The position numbers were made by a program, and so were the translations under genes. DNA of 30,704 nt. Origin: an uncultured Collinsella sp. (lineage in GTDB: Bacteria > Actinomycetota > Coriobacteriia > Coriobacteriales > Coriobacteriaceae). This document shows positions 24,591 through 30,704 of the stretch, piece by piece. Positions within the stretch are counted from its first letter, which is position 1. Each line of letters opens with the position of its first letter. The notes under the pieces are model-generated. The model made no database searches. It was not told the origin of the DNA and was given only the letters and a program-made list of their open reading frames with translations. The stretch spans positions 1 through 30,704 of the forward strand of contig CABSNM010000020.1 of the NCBI GenBank assembly GCA_902479065.1, read 5' to 3'.

Positions 24591-25403
24591 TTACATCACG
24601 TTTCCGCCAGCCCGCATCGCCGTTCGCGCGCGGGCGCGCACGATACGAGAGACGGTACTTTTGCCAATCCCGGTATACCGCTCAATCTGGCGCACCGTAA
24701 GGCCGGCATTGCTCAATCCAACAATAACGGTATCGCGCTGCGCCGGCGGTGCAGTTTTAACCACATTGAGCGGAACCCCGAGGCTCTTCGCCATCTTGTC
24801 GGCAAAGGCGTGGCGTTCCCACTCTGTCTCTTTCATATCGCGCAGCGCCGGTTCGCCGCCGTCGGGCGTCGAAAGCGAATAGGCAATAAAGCCCTCGGCA
24901 GAACCAAAAAGCTCAAGCACGCAAGAAGGATCAGAAAATCCCCTCGCGACATCGGCCGCATCACCGTCGTAAGCGCACAAATGCTCCGGAAAGCTGCTCC
25001 AGGGATAACGCTCAATGAGACTGATGCCCGCCTCCTGCGGATCGGCGTGAACGGAGCGAATAGCCTCCATCACCTGCCAGTCGGTATCGAGCGAGCGCCG
25101 GTCAAAACGGTTCTGGAACAGATGCCCTGTGCGCCCCGTGCGTTTATTGAACCGCCGCGCGTACGTCAAAAGCAGCCGGTGCATCGCCGCGCTCATCGCG
25201 TCCTCGTAATCTGCAAGCACCAGACGCACGTGATTGCCCATAAGGCACCAGGCGATAACCGTCACGCCCGCCTTGCGGCAGCACTCACGCATCAGCTCCA
25301 AGAACTCCCACCGGTCTTCATCGCCCTCAAAGATGAGCTGCTTGCCCGTACCGCGGGCACAGACATGGTAAAAGCCGGTAACCGTTCTCCAAACGCGCTG
25401 CAT
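24591..25403 (-). CDS. RAYT-like (Y1_Tnp family) protein with altered catalytic motifs and C-terminal HTH
   Basis: 270 aa from ATG 25403, with AGGGAG 5 nt upstream; codons further upstream (to 25616) are not conserved. Residues ~8-140 follow the REP-associated tyrosine transposase fold: FYHVCARGTGKQLIFEGDEDRWEFL, AWCLMGNHVRLVL, YARRFNKRTGRTGHLFQNRF, and AIRSVHADPQEAG. In active relatives the metal-binding motif is H-x-H (NHVHL) and the catalytic Tyr lies in a RYIHxNP motif. Here these are HVR (58-60) and RSVHADP (Ser117), so both active-site elements are missing while the frame is intact. A C-terminal HTH follows (LSNAGLTVRQIERYTGIGKS). It may be a DNA-binding protein derived from a transposase. 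Confidence 0.85.
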   Translation of the reverse strand: MQRVWRTVTGFYHVCARGTGKQLIFEGDEDRWEFLELMRECCRKAGVTVIAWCLMGNHVRLVLADYEDAMSAAMHRLLLTYARRFNKRTGRTGHLFQNRFDRRSLDTDWQVMEAIRSVHADPQEAGISLIERYPWSSFPEHLCAYDGDAADVARGFSDPSCVLELFGSAEGFIAYSLSTPDGGEPALRDMKETEWERHAFADKMAKSLGVPLNVVKTAPPAQRDTVIVGLSNAGLTVRQIERYTGIGKSTVSRIVRARARTAMRAGGNVM

Positions 25404-25635
25404 GGCGCTCCCTTCGCCGGGATCTGCTTGCCATCCAATACAGCACGATTGAAGCGTGCCATCAAAACATTCACGCAAAACAATTCGCTCGCGCGGCCAA
25501 AGGCAGTAAACAGGCGGCGAACGGCACCGTTGCAACAGGTCAACCCCTGCAACGCTTACAAAAGCTGACCAAAAGCTTGCCCAAGACGGACCCCCTCTAC
25601 GGAAGTGCACGACCACAGAATATAGAGTTAAACCG

Positions 25636-25647
25636 TTTCAATTGAAA
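25636..25647. promoter_or_regulatory. Perfect palindrome TTTCAATTGAAA upstream of the NifU-like/GGGtGRT module
   Basis: A 12-bp perfect dyad, TTTCAATTGAAA, about 70 bp upstream of the possible -10 at 25708. It is immediately followed by the first of two direct repeats and is a likely regulator-binding site; the regulator is unknown. Confidence 0.45.
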
Positions 25648-25648
25648 G

Positions 25649-25705
25649 TTCCGCGCATCTCGCTACGAAAACTGAGCCGTTCGCCGAATATTCCGTGCAT
25701 TTCGC
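25649..25705 (+). repeat. Two 15-bp direct repeats in the promoter region
   Basis: ttccgcgcatctcgc (25649-25663) and ttccgtgcatttcgc (25691-25705) agree at 13 of 15 positions. Their starts are 42 bp apart, four helical turns, so a bound protein would lie on one face of the DNA. The second copy abuts the TATTAT at 25708. Confidence 0.5.
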
Positions 25706-25806
25706 GGTATTATAGGGGCTGCATGTCATGTCCCTTTCGAAGGGTCGCCCGGCAATCGCCAGCCACGGCCCCCAGACGGGACGCCAACACGATAGAGAGG
25801 AGAGGC

Positions 25807-26541
25807 ATGCAGTACTCACAGGAAGTGGAGAACATGTGCCCCGTTGCCAAGGGTGCATACCACGGCCCCGCACCCATCCCCGAGGAGGGCAAGTGGGTCC
25901 AGGCTAAGGAGATTTCCGACATCTCCGGTCTTACGCACGGTGTGGGTTGGTGCGCACCTCAGCAGGGCGCCTGCAAGCTCACGCTGAACGTCAAGGACGG
26001 CATCATCGAGGAGGCCCTCGTTGAGACCATCGGCTGCTCGGGTATGACCCACTCTGCCGCCATGGCTTCCGAGATCCTTCCCGGTAAGACCATCCTCGAG
26101 GCCCTCAACACCGACCTCGTCTGCGACGCCATCAACGTTGCTATGCGCGAGATCTTCCTGCAGATCGTTTACGGCCGCAGCCAGACCGCGTTCTCCGAGG
26201 GCGGCCTGCCCGTGGGCGCCTCCCTCGACGACCTCGGCAAGGGCCTTCGCTCTCAGGTCGGCACCATGTTCGGCACCAAGGCCAAGGGCGCTCGTTACCT
26301 CGAGCTCGCTCAGGGCTACGTCACCCGCATGGCTCTCAACGACAAGAACGAGATCATCGCATTCGAGTTCCTGAACCTCGGCAAGTTCACCGACGCCGTC
26401 AAGGCCGGCAAGACCCCCGAGGAGGCCATCGCTGGCGCTATGGGCCACTATGGTCAGTGGGAGAACGCTGCCAAGTACATCGACCCGCGCACCGACGAGG
26501 AGACTCACTCCGTCGCCAGCGTGTTCCCGGTTCACGAGTAG
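25807..26541 (+). CDS. NifU/IscU-like iron-sulfur scaffold-type protein of the GGGtGRT module
   Basis: 244 aa from ATG 25807 (Shine-Dalgarno GAGGAGAGG). It contains a NifU-N/IscU-like core with cysteines at 49 (GWCAPQQGACKL, also Cys56), 77 (IGCSGMTHSAAMASEIL) and 106 (LVCDAINVA). This is the same C...GC-S...C layout as SufU, but with a longer C-terminal half (~90 residues after the last Cys, including GARYLELAQGYVTRMAL). An additional Cys11 sits at the N-terminus. It is followed 18 nt later by the GGGtGRT-family gene, a conserved pairing in anaerobes. Codon use is strongly biased (nearly all Lys AAG and Asn AAC), suggesting high expression. It is distinct from SufU and probably holds or delivers a cluster; the client is unknown. 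Confidence 0.82.
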   Translation: MQYSQEVENMCPVAKGAYHGPAPIPEEGKWVQAKEISDISGLTHGVGWCAPQQGACKLTLNVKDGIIEEALVETIGCSGMTHSAAMASEILPGKTILEALNTDLVCDAINVAMREIFLQIVYGRSQTAFSEGGLPVGASLDDLGKGLRSQVGTMFGTKAKGARYLELAQGYVTRMALNDKNEIIAFEFLNLGKFTDAVKAGKTPEEAIAGAMGHYGQWENAAKYIDPRTDEETHSVASVFPVHE

Positions 26542-26559
26542 AAAGGGAGGGAAATAACT

Positions 26560-27564
26560 ATGACTGTTACGTTCGAAGGTTACGAGCGCCGCGCTGACAA
26601 GATCAACAAGTGCCTCGCCGACAACGGCATCGCCTCCCTCGAGGAAGCTCTGCAGATCTGCACCGACAAGGGCTTCAACCCGCGTGAGATCGTCAACAAC
26701 ACCCAGTCCATCGCCTTCCAGAACGCCGAGTGGGCCTACACCCTCGGTTGCGCTCTCGCTGTCAAGCGTGGCGCCAAGTCCGCTTCTGAGGCTGCCGCCA
26801 TCATCGGCGAGGGCATCCAGGCCTTCACCGTTCCCGGCTCCGTCGCCGAGGACCGCAAGGTCGGTCTGGGCCACGGCAACCTGGGCGCTATGCTGCTCTC
26901 CGACGACACCGAGTGCTTCGCCTTCCTGGCCGGTCACGAGTCCTTCGCTGCCGCTGAGGGTGCTATCGGCCTGGCTCTAAACGCCAACAAGGCTCGCAAG
27001 AAGCCGCTGCGCGTCATCCTCAACGGTCTGGGCAAGGACGCTGCTCAGATCATCGCCCGCATCAACGGCTTCACCTACGTGAAGACCCAGTTCGACTACT
27101 TCACGGGCGAGCTCAAGGTCGTCGAGACCATCCCCTACTCCGATGGTCCCCGCGCCGCCGTCAACTGCTACGGCGCCGACGACGTCCGCGAGGGCGTTGC
27201 CATCATGTGGCACGAGAACGTCGACATCTCGATCACCGGTAACTCCACCAACCCCACGCGCTTCCAGCACCCCGTCGCTGGCACCTACAAGAAGGAGCGC
27301 CTCGAGGCTGGCAAGAAGTACTTCTCCGTCGCTTCTGGTGGCGGCACTGGTCGTACCCTGCACCCGGACAACATGGGCGCCGGCCCTGCCTCTTACGGCA
27401 TGACCGACACCATGGGCCGTATGCACTCCGACGCCCAGTTCGCCGGTTCTTCCTCCGTGCCTGCGCACGTTGACATGATGGGTCTCATCGGCATGGGCAA
27501 CAACCCCATGGTCGGTGCCACCGTCGCCTGCGCTGTCGCCGTCGAGGAGGCCCTCAAGGCCTAA
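26560..27564 (+). CDS. GGGtGRT-family protein
   Basis: 334 aa; ATG 26560 behind GGGAGG. It carries the motif that names the family, SGGGTGRTLHPDNM (GGGTGRT at 260-266). Other strongly patterned segments are GLGHGNLGAMLLSDDTECFAF, AGHESFAAAEG and GLIGMGNNPMVGATVA. There are five Cys (18, 34, 64, 119, 203), and no signal peptide or membrane helix. The family's biochemical role is not established; its constant partnership with the NifU-like protein suggests an Fe-S or redox function in anaerobic metabolism (inference). It shares the extreme codon bias of its partner and is followed by a terminator, so the two form a compact, highly expressed operon. Confidence 0.93.
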   Translation: MTVTFEGYERRADKINKCLADNGIASLEEALQICTDKGFNPREIVNNTQSIAFQNAEWAYTLGCALAVKRGAKSASEAAAIIGEGIQAFTVPGSVAEDRKVGLGHGNLGAMLLSDDTECFAFLAGHESFAAAEGAIGLALNANKARKKPLRVILNGLGKDAAQIIARINGFTYVKTQFDYFTGELKVVETIPYSDGPRAAVNCYGADDVREGVAIMWHENVDISITGNSTNPTRFQHPVAGTYKKERLEAGKKYFSVASGGGTGRTLHPDNMGAGPASYGMTDTMGRMHSDAQFAGSSSVPAHVDMMGLIGMGNNPMVGATVACAVAVEEALKA

Positions 27565-27599
27565 TCGCGCCCGCGCGATGCTCATATAGTTGAGCTTTG

Positions 27600-27635
27600 G
27601 AGCCACTACCCACCCAGGTAGCGGCTCTTTTTGTT
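27600..27635 (+). terminator. Rho-independent terminator of the GGGtGRT module
   Basis: Eleven-base stem with one mismatch (gagccactacc / ggtagcggctc) followed by TTTTTGTTT, 36 nt past the stop codon. The rest of 27636-27820 shows no gene and no convincing promoter. Confidence 0.9.
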
Positions 27636-27820
27636 TGCGCTGTCGCAGGGTAGCTAATGCCGATATATCAGTTGGGGCGAAATACAAGATGTGATGAGAT
27701 GGAGCGTCAGAGCGTCCATGACGCCCACCTGCCATATTTGCCCTTTACCGATTTGCCGAGTCTTTGCGGCCCCATTGCCGATCACCCGTGCGACAATGCG
27801 CCGGACGAGAAAGGAATCCG

Positions 27821-29347
27821 ATGGAATCGACTGATGTACTGGTAATTGGATCTGGCATTGCGGGCCTTTGCGCCGCCATCGAAGCGGCACGCACGGGTGC
27901 AACCGTCACTGTGGCAAGCGCCGGCAAGACTATGAGTGGATCGAGCTTCTTCCCCGGAACCTGGGGCCTAGGGCTTATCGGACCCGTTAACGAAGACGAC
28001 GAGCAGGACCTCATCGACACCATCCTGGCCGTCGGCGGCGGCGTTGCCGACCCCGAACTCGTCCAAGCGTTCGTCCACGGCATTCCCCAAGCGATTGACT
28101 GGCTCGAGCAAGACCTGGGCGTTGAGCTCCAGCGTCCGCAAAGCGCCAAGAGTGCTCAACAAAAGCAATTTATCCCCTGCTTTGACCACAAGACGCGCAT
28201 GTGGCGCGGCCTCACCCGCAAGCCCCTTGAGGACGCTCTGACGACCTGGATCGAGTCGCTCGGCATTCGCCTGCTCCCCCGCCATGAGCTTATCGACCTT
28301 GTTGAGGACACGAACGGCAGAATAACCGGAACCGTACTCTACGACCTTACCGAAAATCGAATCGTGCCCTTTGCTGCCAAGGCCACGGTCATCGCAGCCG
28401 GTGGCACAGGCGGCCTGTTCGAGCGCAGCCTTACGTCGGCTGATGTGCTCAGTTCCTCGCAGGCCATCGCGCTGGCGCACGGCGCAACACTTACTAATAT
28501 AGAGTTCATGCAGATGATGCCCGGCTTCATTGAGCCCAAGCGCAACCTCGTCTTTAACGAGAAGACCTGGCGCTACGTCAAATTCGATCAGTCGGTTGAC
28601 ATCGACGACGACAAACTGGACAAGCTGCTTGAGCAGCGCTCCGGATACGGCCCCTTCACGTCACGCCTGGATTCACGTGCTATCGACCTTGCCATCGACC
28701 AAGCGGGCGCCGAGGGCCTAGCGCTGCATTACGACTTCCCCAGTGAGGACGTCCCCGAGTTTGTCCAGACCTTTGCCACATGGCTCCAGGACGAGCACGG
28801 CATTGCTCCGACTGACGAGATGCGCGTAGCGATGTACGCCCATGCCTCCAACGGCGGAATCAAGATCGACAAGGCAGCCGCGACCGGCGTTGCGGGTCTC
28901 TACGCCTGTGGCGAGGCAACGGGCGGCATGCACGGCGCCGACCGCATTGGCGGCCTGTCAAGCGCCAACGGTATCGTGTTCGGACGGATTGCGGGTGCAT
29001 CGGCGACTCAGGCGGCGCTGGACGCCCCTGAGACGCCCTTGAAGACGGATATCGCCCTCCCCCAGCGCGGCCTCGCCAAGGCAGATGCAGAGCGTCTGGC
29101 TCGCAGCCTCAAGCACACGATGAGTAGCTACTGCATGATCAACCGCACCGAGACGGGCCTATCCGAGGCACTACACGAGCTTGAGGGCTTGAAGACAGAG
29201 GCAACGACCTTGAGCACACAGAAAGCCCAGGACAGCGAAGTCGCAGCCCTCGCCCGCCTGCAATCGCAGATTCAACTAGCACAGGAAATGGTCAAAGCCA
29301 TGCGTAAGCGAACTGAAAGTCTCGGGTCGCACTATCGAGCGGATTAA
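27821..29347 (+). CDS. FAD-dependent oxidoreductase, L-aspartate oxidase / fumarate reductase flavoprotein type
   Basis: 508 aa from ATG 27821 (AAAGGA 5 nt upstream); longer frames lack a Shine-Dalgarno. FAD-binding N-terminus: DVLVIGSGIAGLCAAIEAARTG. Further FAD-family motifs are ATVIAAGGTGG, HASNGGIKID and GLYACGEATGGMHGADR, then GGLSSANGIVFG. The C-terminus is helical (SYCMINRTETGLSEAL, then a Gln-rich coiled stretch), like the C-terminal domain of NadB and FrdA. The N-terminal region typical of NadB (an A-Q-G-G-I-A type loop) is replaced by SGSSFFPGTWGLGLIG, and no nadA or nadC follows. The substrate is therefore left open between aspartate, fumarate and another small acid. No signal peptide, so cytoplasmic. 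Confidence 0.85.
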   Translation: MESTDVLVIGSGIAGLCAAIEAARTGATVTVASAGKTMSGSSFFPGTWGLGLIGPVNEDDEQDLIDTILAVGGGVADPELVQAFVHGIPQAIDWLEQDLGVELQRPQSAKSAQQKQFIPCFDHKTRMWRGLTRKPLEDALTTWIESLGIRLLPRHELIDLVEDTNGRITGTVLYDLTENRIVPFAAKATVIAAGGTGGLFERSLTSADVLSSSQAIALAHGATLTNIEFMQMMPGFIEPKRNLVFNEKTWRYVKFDQSVDIDDDKLDKLLEQRSGYGPFTSRLDSRAIDLAIDQAGAEGLALHYDFPSEDVPEFVQTFATWLQDEHGIAPTDEMRVAMYAHASNGGIKIDKAAATGVAGLYACGEATGGMHGADRIGGLSSANGIVFGRIAGASATQAALDAPETPLKTDIALPQRGLAKADAERLARSLKHTMSSYCMINRTETGLSEALHELEGLKTEATTLSTQKAQDSEVAALARLQSQIQLAQEMVKAMRKRTESLGSHYRAD

Positions 29348-29389
29348 ACCGGACACCTATCTAAAGCAGAACACAACCAATCGATATCC

Positions 29390-29424
29390 ATGGGCCCCGT
29401 GAGCTCGAAGCAGCACGGGCCCAT
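29390..29424 (+). terminator. Possible terminator after the flavoprotein gene
   Basis: A strong stem (atgggcccCgtg / cacgggcccat, one bulged C, 12-nt loop) lies 43 nt past the stop, but only TCGTGT follows, so the U-tract is poor. It may be a weak or factor-assisted terminator. Confidence 0.5.
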
Positions 29425-29507
29425 TCGTGTCCGCACGGCAGCGTATCCTTATTCTGAATACAGAGTGGGCAAAGCCCGCATAGACAATAGACCAGCGAGG
29501 AGGAGAT

Positions 29508-30368
29508 ATGGACAGTAGAGATATCGAGAAGTGGCGTGTCGAACTTGATAGCTACGCCAATGTGGAAGACGGCGTTGAATATTGGCTCGCACGCGATTTA
29601 ATGGAACCCATGGGGTACACTCGATGGGAGAACTTCGCCGAAGTTGTTAAGAGGGCAAAAGTCTCGTGCGAAACAAACAAAACTCCAGTTGATTCCCATT
29701 TTCGTGACACCACGAAAATGGTAACTGCCGGTGTCGCCGCTCGCGCGGTTAAAGACTACAAGCTGACGCGCTACGCATGCTATTTAATCGCCCAAAACGG
29801 AGACCCAAACAAGCCCGAAATCGCACTCGCACAGGCGTACTTCGCCGTGCAGACACGCCGTCAGGAGCTCATAGAGCAGCGCTTCGCAGAGATTCAGCGC
29901 TTGCAGGCGTGCCACTCGCTATCCGATTCAGAGAAACAGCTCTCGGGCATTGCGTTCAAACGAGGCGTGGACTCCAAAGGATTCGCGATCATCAAGTCGA
30001 AGGGCGATGAGGCGTTATTCGGCGGCAGAAGCACGGCGGACATGAAGCGGCAGCTTGGTGTGTCCAAGAGTGCTGCATTGGCGGACAAGCTAGCCGATGT
30101 TCTCATCAAAGCAAAGGACCTCACGAACTCGATGACGGCCTTCAACGCCGAGGAACACGACTTGTACGGTCTGGACCAGATCAAACAAGAACACGTCGAG
30201 AACAACACGAGCGTGCGTGGCAGCCTCATCGACCGCGGAATTGTTCCCGAGAACCTACCGCCTGCCGAGGATACAAAAAAGCTCGAGCGTCGCGTGAAGG
30301 CAGACGAGAAGAAACTCAAGGAGGGTACTGACGGTTTCACCGATCCCCAGGGTAGACTCAATCTGTGA
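29508..30368 (+). CDS. dinD: DinD-like DNA-damage-inducible protein
   Basis: 286 aa; ATG 29508 after AGGAGGAG. N-terminal BRO-N-like domain (EYWLARDLMEPMGYTRWENFAEVVKRAK). It continues with the DinD signature regions DHFRDTTKMV-like (here SHFRDTTKMVTAG), KLTRYACYLIAQNGDP, and KPEIALAQAYFAVQTRRQE. The family signature runs on with FKRGVDSKGFAIIKSKGDEALFGG and ends with NLPPAEDTKKLERRVK. In E. coli DinD is SOS-induced and inhibits RecA; here that role is by homology only, and no SOS box is visible upstream. These genes are often carried on accessory DNA, in keeping with the repeat-rich stretch that follows. Confidence 0.92.
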   Translation: MDSRDIEKWRVELDSYANVEDGVEYWLARDLMEPMGYTRWENFAEVVKRAKVSCETNKTPVDSHFRDTTKMVTAGVAARAVKDYKLTRYACYLIAQNGDPNKPEIALAQAYFAVQTRRQELIEQRFAEIQRLQACHSLSDSEKQLSGIAFKRGVDSKGFAIIKSKGDEALFGGRSTADMKRQLGVSKSAALADKLADVLIKAKDLTNSMTAFNAEEHDLYGLDQIKQEHVENNTSVRGSLIDRGIVPENLPPAEDTKKLERRVKADEKKLKEGTDGFTDPQGRLNL

Positions 30369-30374
30369 AAGCGG

Positions 30375-30571
30375 CCGCGCCCTTTCGGGTTCGACCCCAT
30401 GCGAGGTTAACAAAAAAAACGACCAGCCTAAGCCAGTCGCTTTAACGATCTTTGGGTGGGCCGTCAGGGGGTCAGCCTGCTGCGCAGGCGGCCGCTGCGG
30501 CGCCAAGGCGCCTTGCGCGCTGCGCTGGCAAACGCTTACGCGTTTCCTCAGCTCCGCGCCCTTTCGGTTCG
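30375..30571. repeat. Direct repeats flanking a cluster of short hairpins
   Basis: ccgcgccctttcgg(g)ttcg occurs at 30375-30393 and again at 30554-30571. Between them lie a minus-strand terminator and three back-to-back hairpins: gcctgc-tgc-gcaggc (30475-30489), ggcgccaaggcgcc (30499-30512) and aaacgc-ttac-gcgttt (30530-30545). I see no credible gene in 30369-30619; this looks like a non-coding repeat element or untranslated region. Confidence 0.55.
30412..30439 (-). terminator. Rho-independent terminator on the minus strand
   Basis: Read on the minus strand, an 8-bp stem with two G-U pairs (cgactggc / gctggtcg, loop ttag) is followed by eight T. It probably ends the transcript of the minus-strand gene that enters from the right edge, after a ~180-nt 3' untranslated region. 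Confidence 0.75.
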
Positions 30572-30619
30572 GCTTATAGGACAAAATGTGTGTCCCGATA
30601 GAACATCCGTTTCTATCCA

Positions 30620-30704
30620 TTAATCAAGCCAGAACGGGTACGGGTCCCTGTGGTGGAGGTCCTCCCACACGGCCCTGTCGCCCCACTCCGGCCCTCCGTC
30701 CTCG
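30620..30704 (-). CDS. C-terminal fragment of an unidentified protein (cut by right edge)
   Basis: Minus-strand frame open from the window end to TAA at 30622-30620, 27 codons. The peptide is rich in Trp, Asp and Pro (GPEWGDRAVWEDLHH, then PYPFWLD at the C-terminus), which reads as true coding sequence. The family cannot be named from this piece. Confidence 0.6.
   Translation of the reverse strand, partial: EDGGPEWGDRAVWEDLHHRDPYPFWLD

Larger units (their letters stand above)
25404..25806. other. Regulatory intergenic region between the RAYT-like gene and the GGGtGRT module
   Basis: 403 bases without a credible gene. Towards the plus-strand module it contains a 12-bp palindrome (25636-25647), two 15-bp direct repeats (25649-25663 and 25691-25705) and a TATTAT at 25708-25713 that may be the -10. 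On the minus side an inverted repeat, cgttgca ... tgcaacg, lies at about 25527-25554. Confidence 0.5.

Noticed and set aside
29440..29507. SOS/LexA box upstream of dinD
   Set aside because: Only ctgaatacag and a small gggc-aaa-gccc stem are present; neither fits the GAAC-N4-GTTC type nor the E. coli CTG-N10-CAG box.
30371..30412. tRNA-like T-arm (gggttcgacccc) near 30387
   Set aside because: No cloverleaf partner arms, acceptor stem or anticodon loop could be placed around it; it is part of a direct repeat.
30255..30620. 121-codon minus-strand open frame antisense to the end of dinD and across the hairpin cluster
   Set aside because: It runs through a strong minus-strand terminator and the hairpin repeats and has no conserved motif.
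1..30704. CRISPR array, rRNA, prophage or complete insertion sequence
   Set aside because: No regularly spaced short repeats, no rRNA-like sequence, no integrase or phage structural genes, and no terminal inverted repeats around the RAYT-like gene.

Overview
The window looks like a chromosomal segment from a human-gut Coriobacteriia, most likely a Collinsella relative. This rests on the high GC of most genes, the tandem cell-wall-binding-repeat surface proteins, the GT2 polysaccharide cluster, the sufCBDSU order with a divergent Rrf2 regulator, and the NifU-like/GGGtGRT pair. The species assignment is inference; no rRNA or tRNA gene is visible.

Layout. (1) 1-4780, minus strand, lower GC: three secreted proteins with ~20-residue aromatic/Gly cell-wall-binding repeats. 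They are a GH25 lysozyme cut by the left edge, a protein with a C-terminal NlpC/P60-like peptidase, and a repeat protein split by an in-frame TGA. (2) 5097-12007, minus strand: five tightly packed GT2 glycosyltransferase genes, one of them a double-GT enzyme, forming a surface-polysaccharide operon. Two members are close paralogs, and both start at TTG behind a strong Shine-Dalgarno. A further GT2 gene of GlfT1-like type (12379-13398) lies on the plus strand. (3) 13423-17200, minus strand: an AAA-ATPase-like/PD-(D/E)XK-type protein and a large sortase-anchored wall protein with an MPKTG signal. (4) 17329-18462, minus strand: an Rrf2 [2Fe-2S]-type regulator followed, apparently in the same transcript, by a MntA/HepT toxin-antitoxin pair. 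(5) 18687-23932, plus strand: a complete SUF iron-sulfur assembly operon, sufC-B-D-S-U, ending at a strong terminator. Two 31-bp palindromes with identical geometry lie between the Rrf2 gene and sufC and are likely operators. (6) 24591-25403, minus strand: a RAYT/Y1-transposase relative that appears to have lost both catalytic motifs but keeps an intact frame and a C-terminal HTH. (7) 25807-27564, plus strand: a NifU-like scaffold protein plus a GGGtGRT-family protein, a poorly understood two-gene module with codon use typical of highly expressed genes. (8) 27821-30368, plus strand: a flavoprotein of the L-aspartate oxidase/fumarate reductase type and a DinD-like protein. The right edge has a hairpin-rich repeat stretch and the C-terminus of a minus-strand gene.

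Functional picture. One half of the window concerns the cell envelope (polysaccharide synthesis, peptidoglycan hydrolases, wall-anchored proteins). The other half concerns Fe-S cluster metabolism: SUF machinery, its probable regulator and operators, and a second NifU-like module of unknown role. The best candidates for undescribed biology are the GGGtGRT module with its repeat-rich promoter, the Rrf2-MntA-HepT arrangement with paired operators, and the catalytically altered RAYT-like protein.
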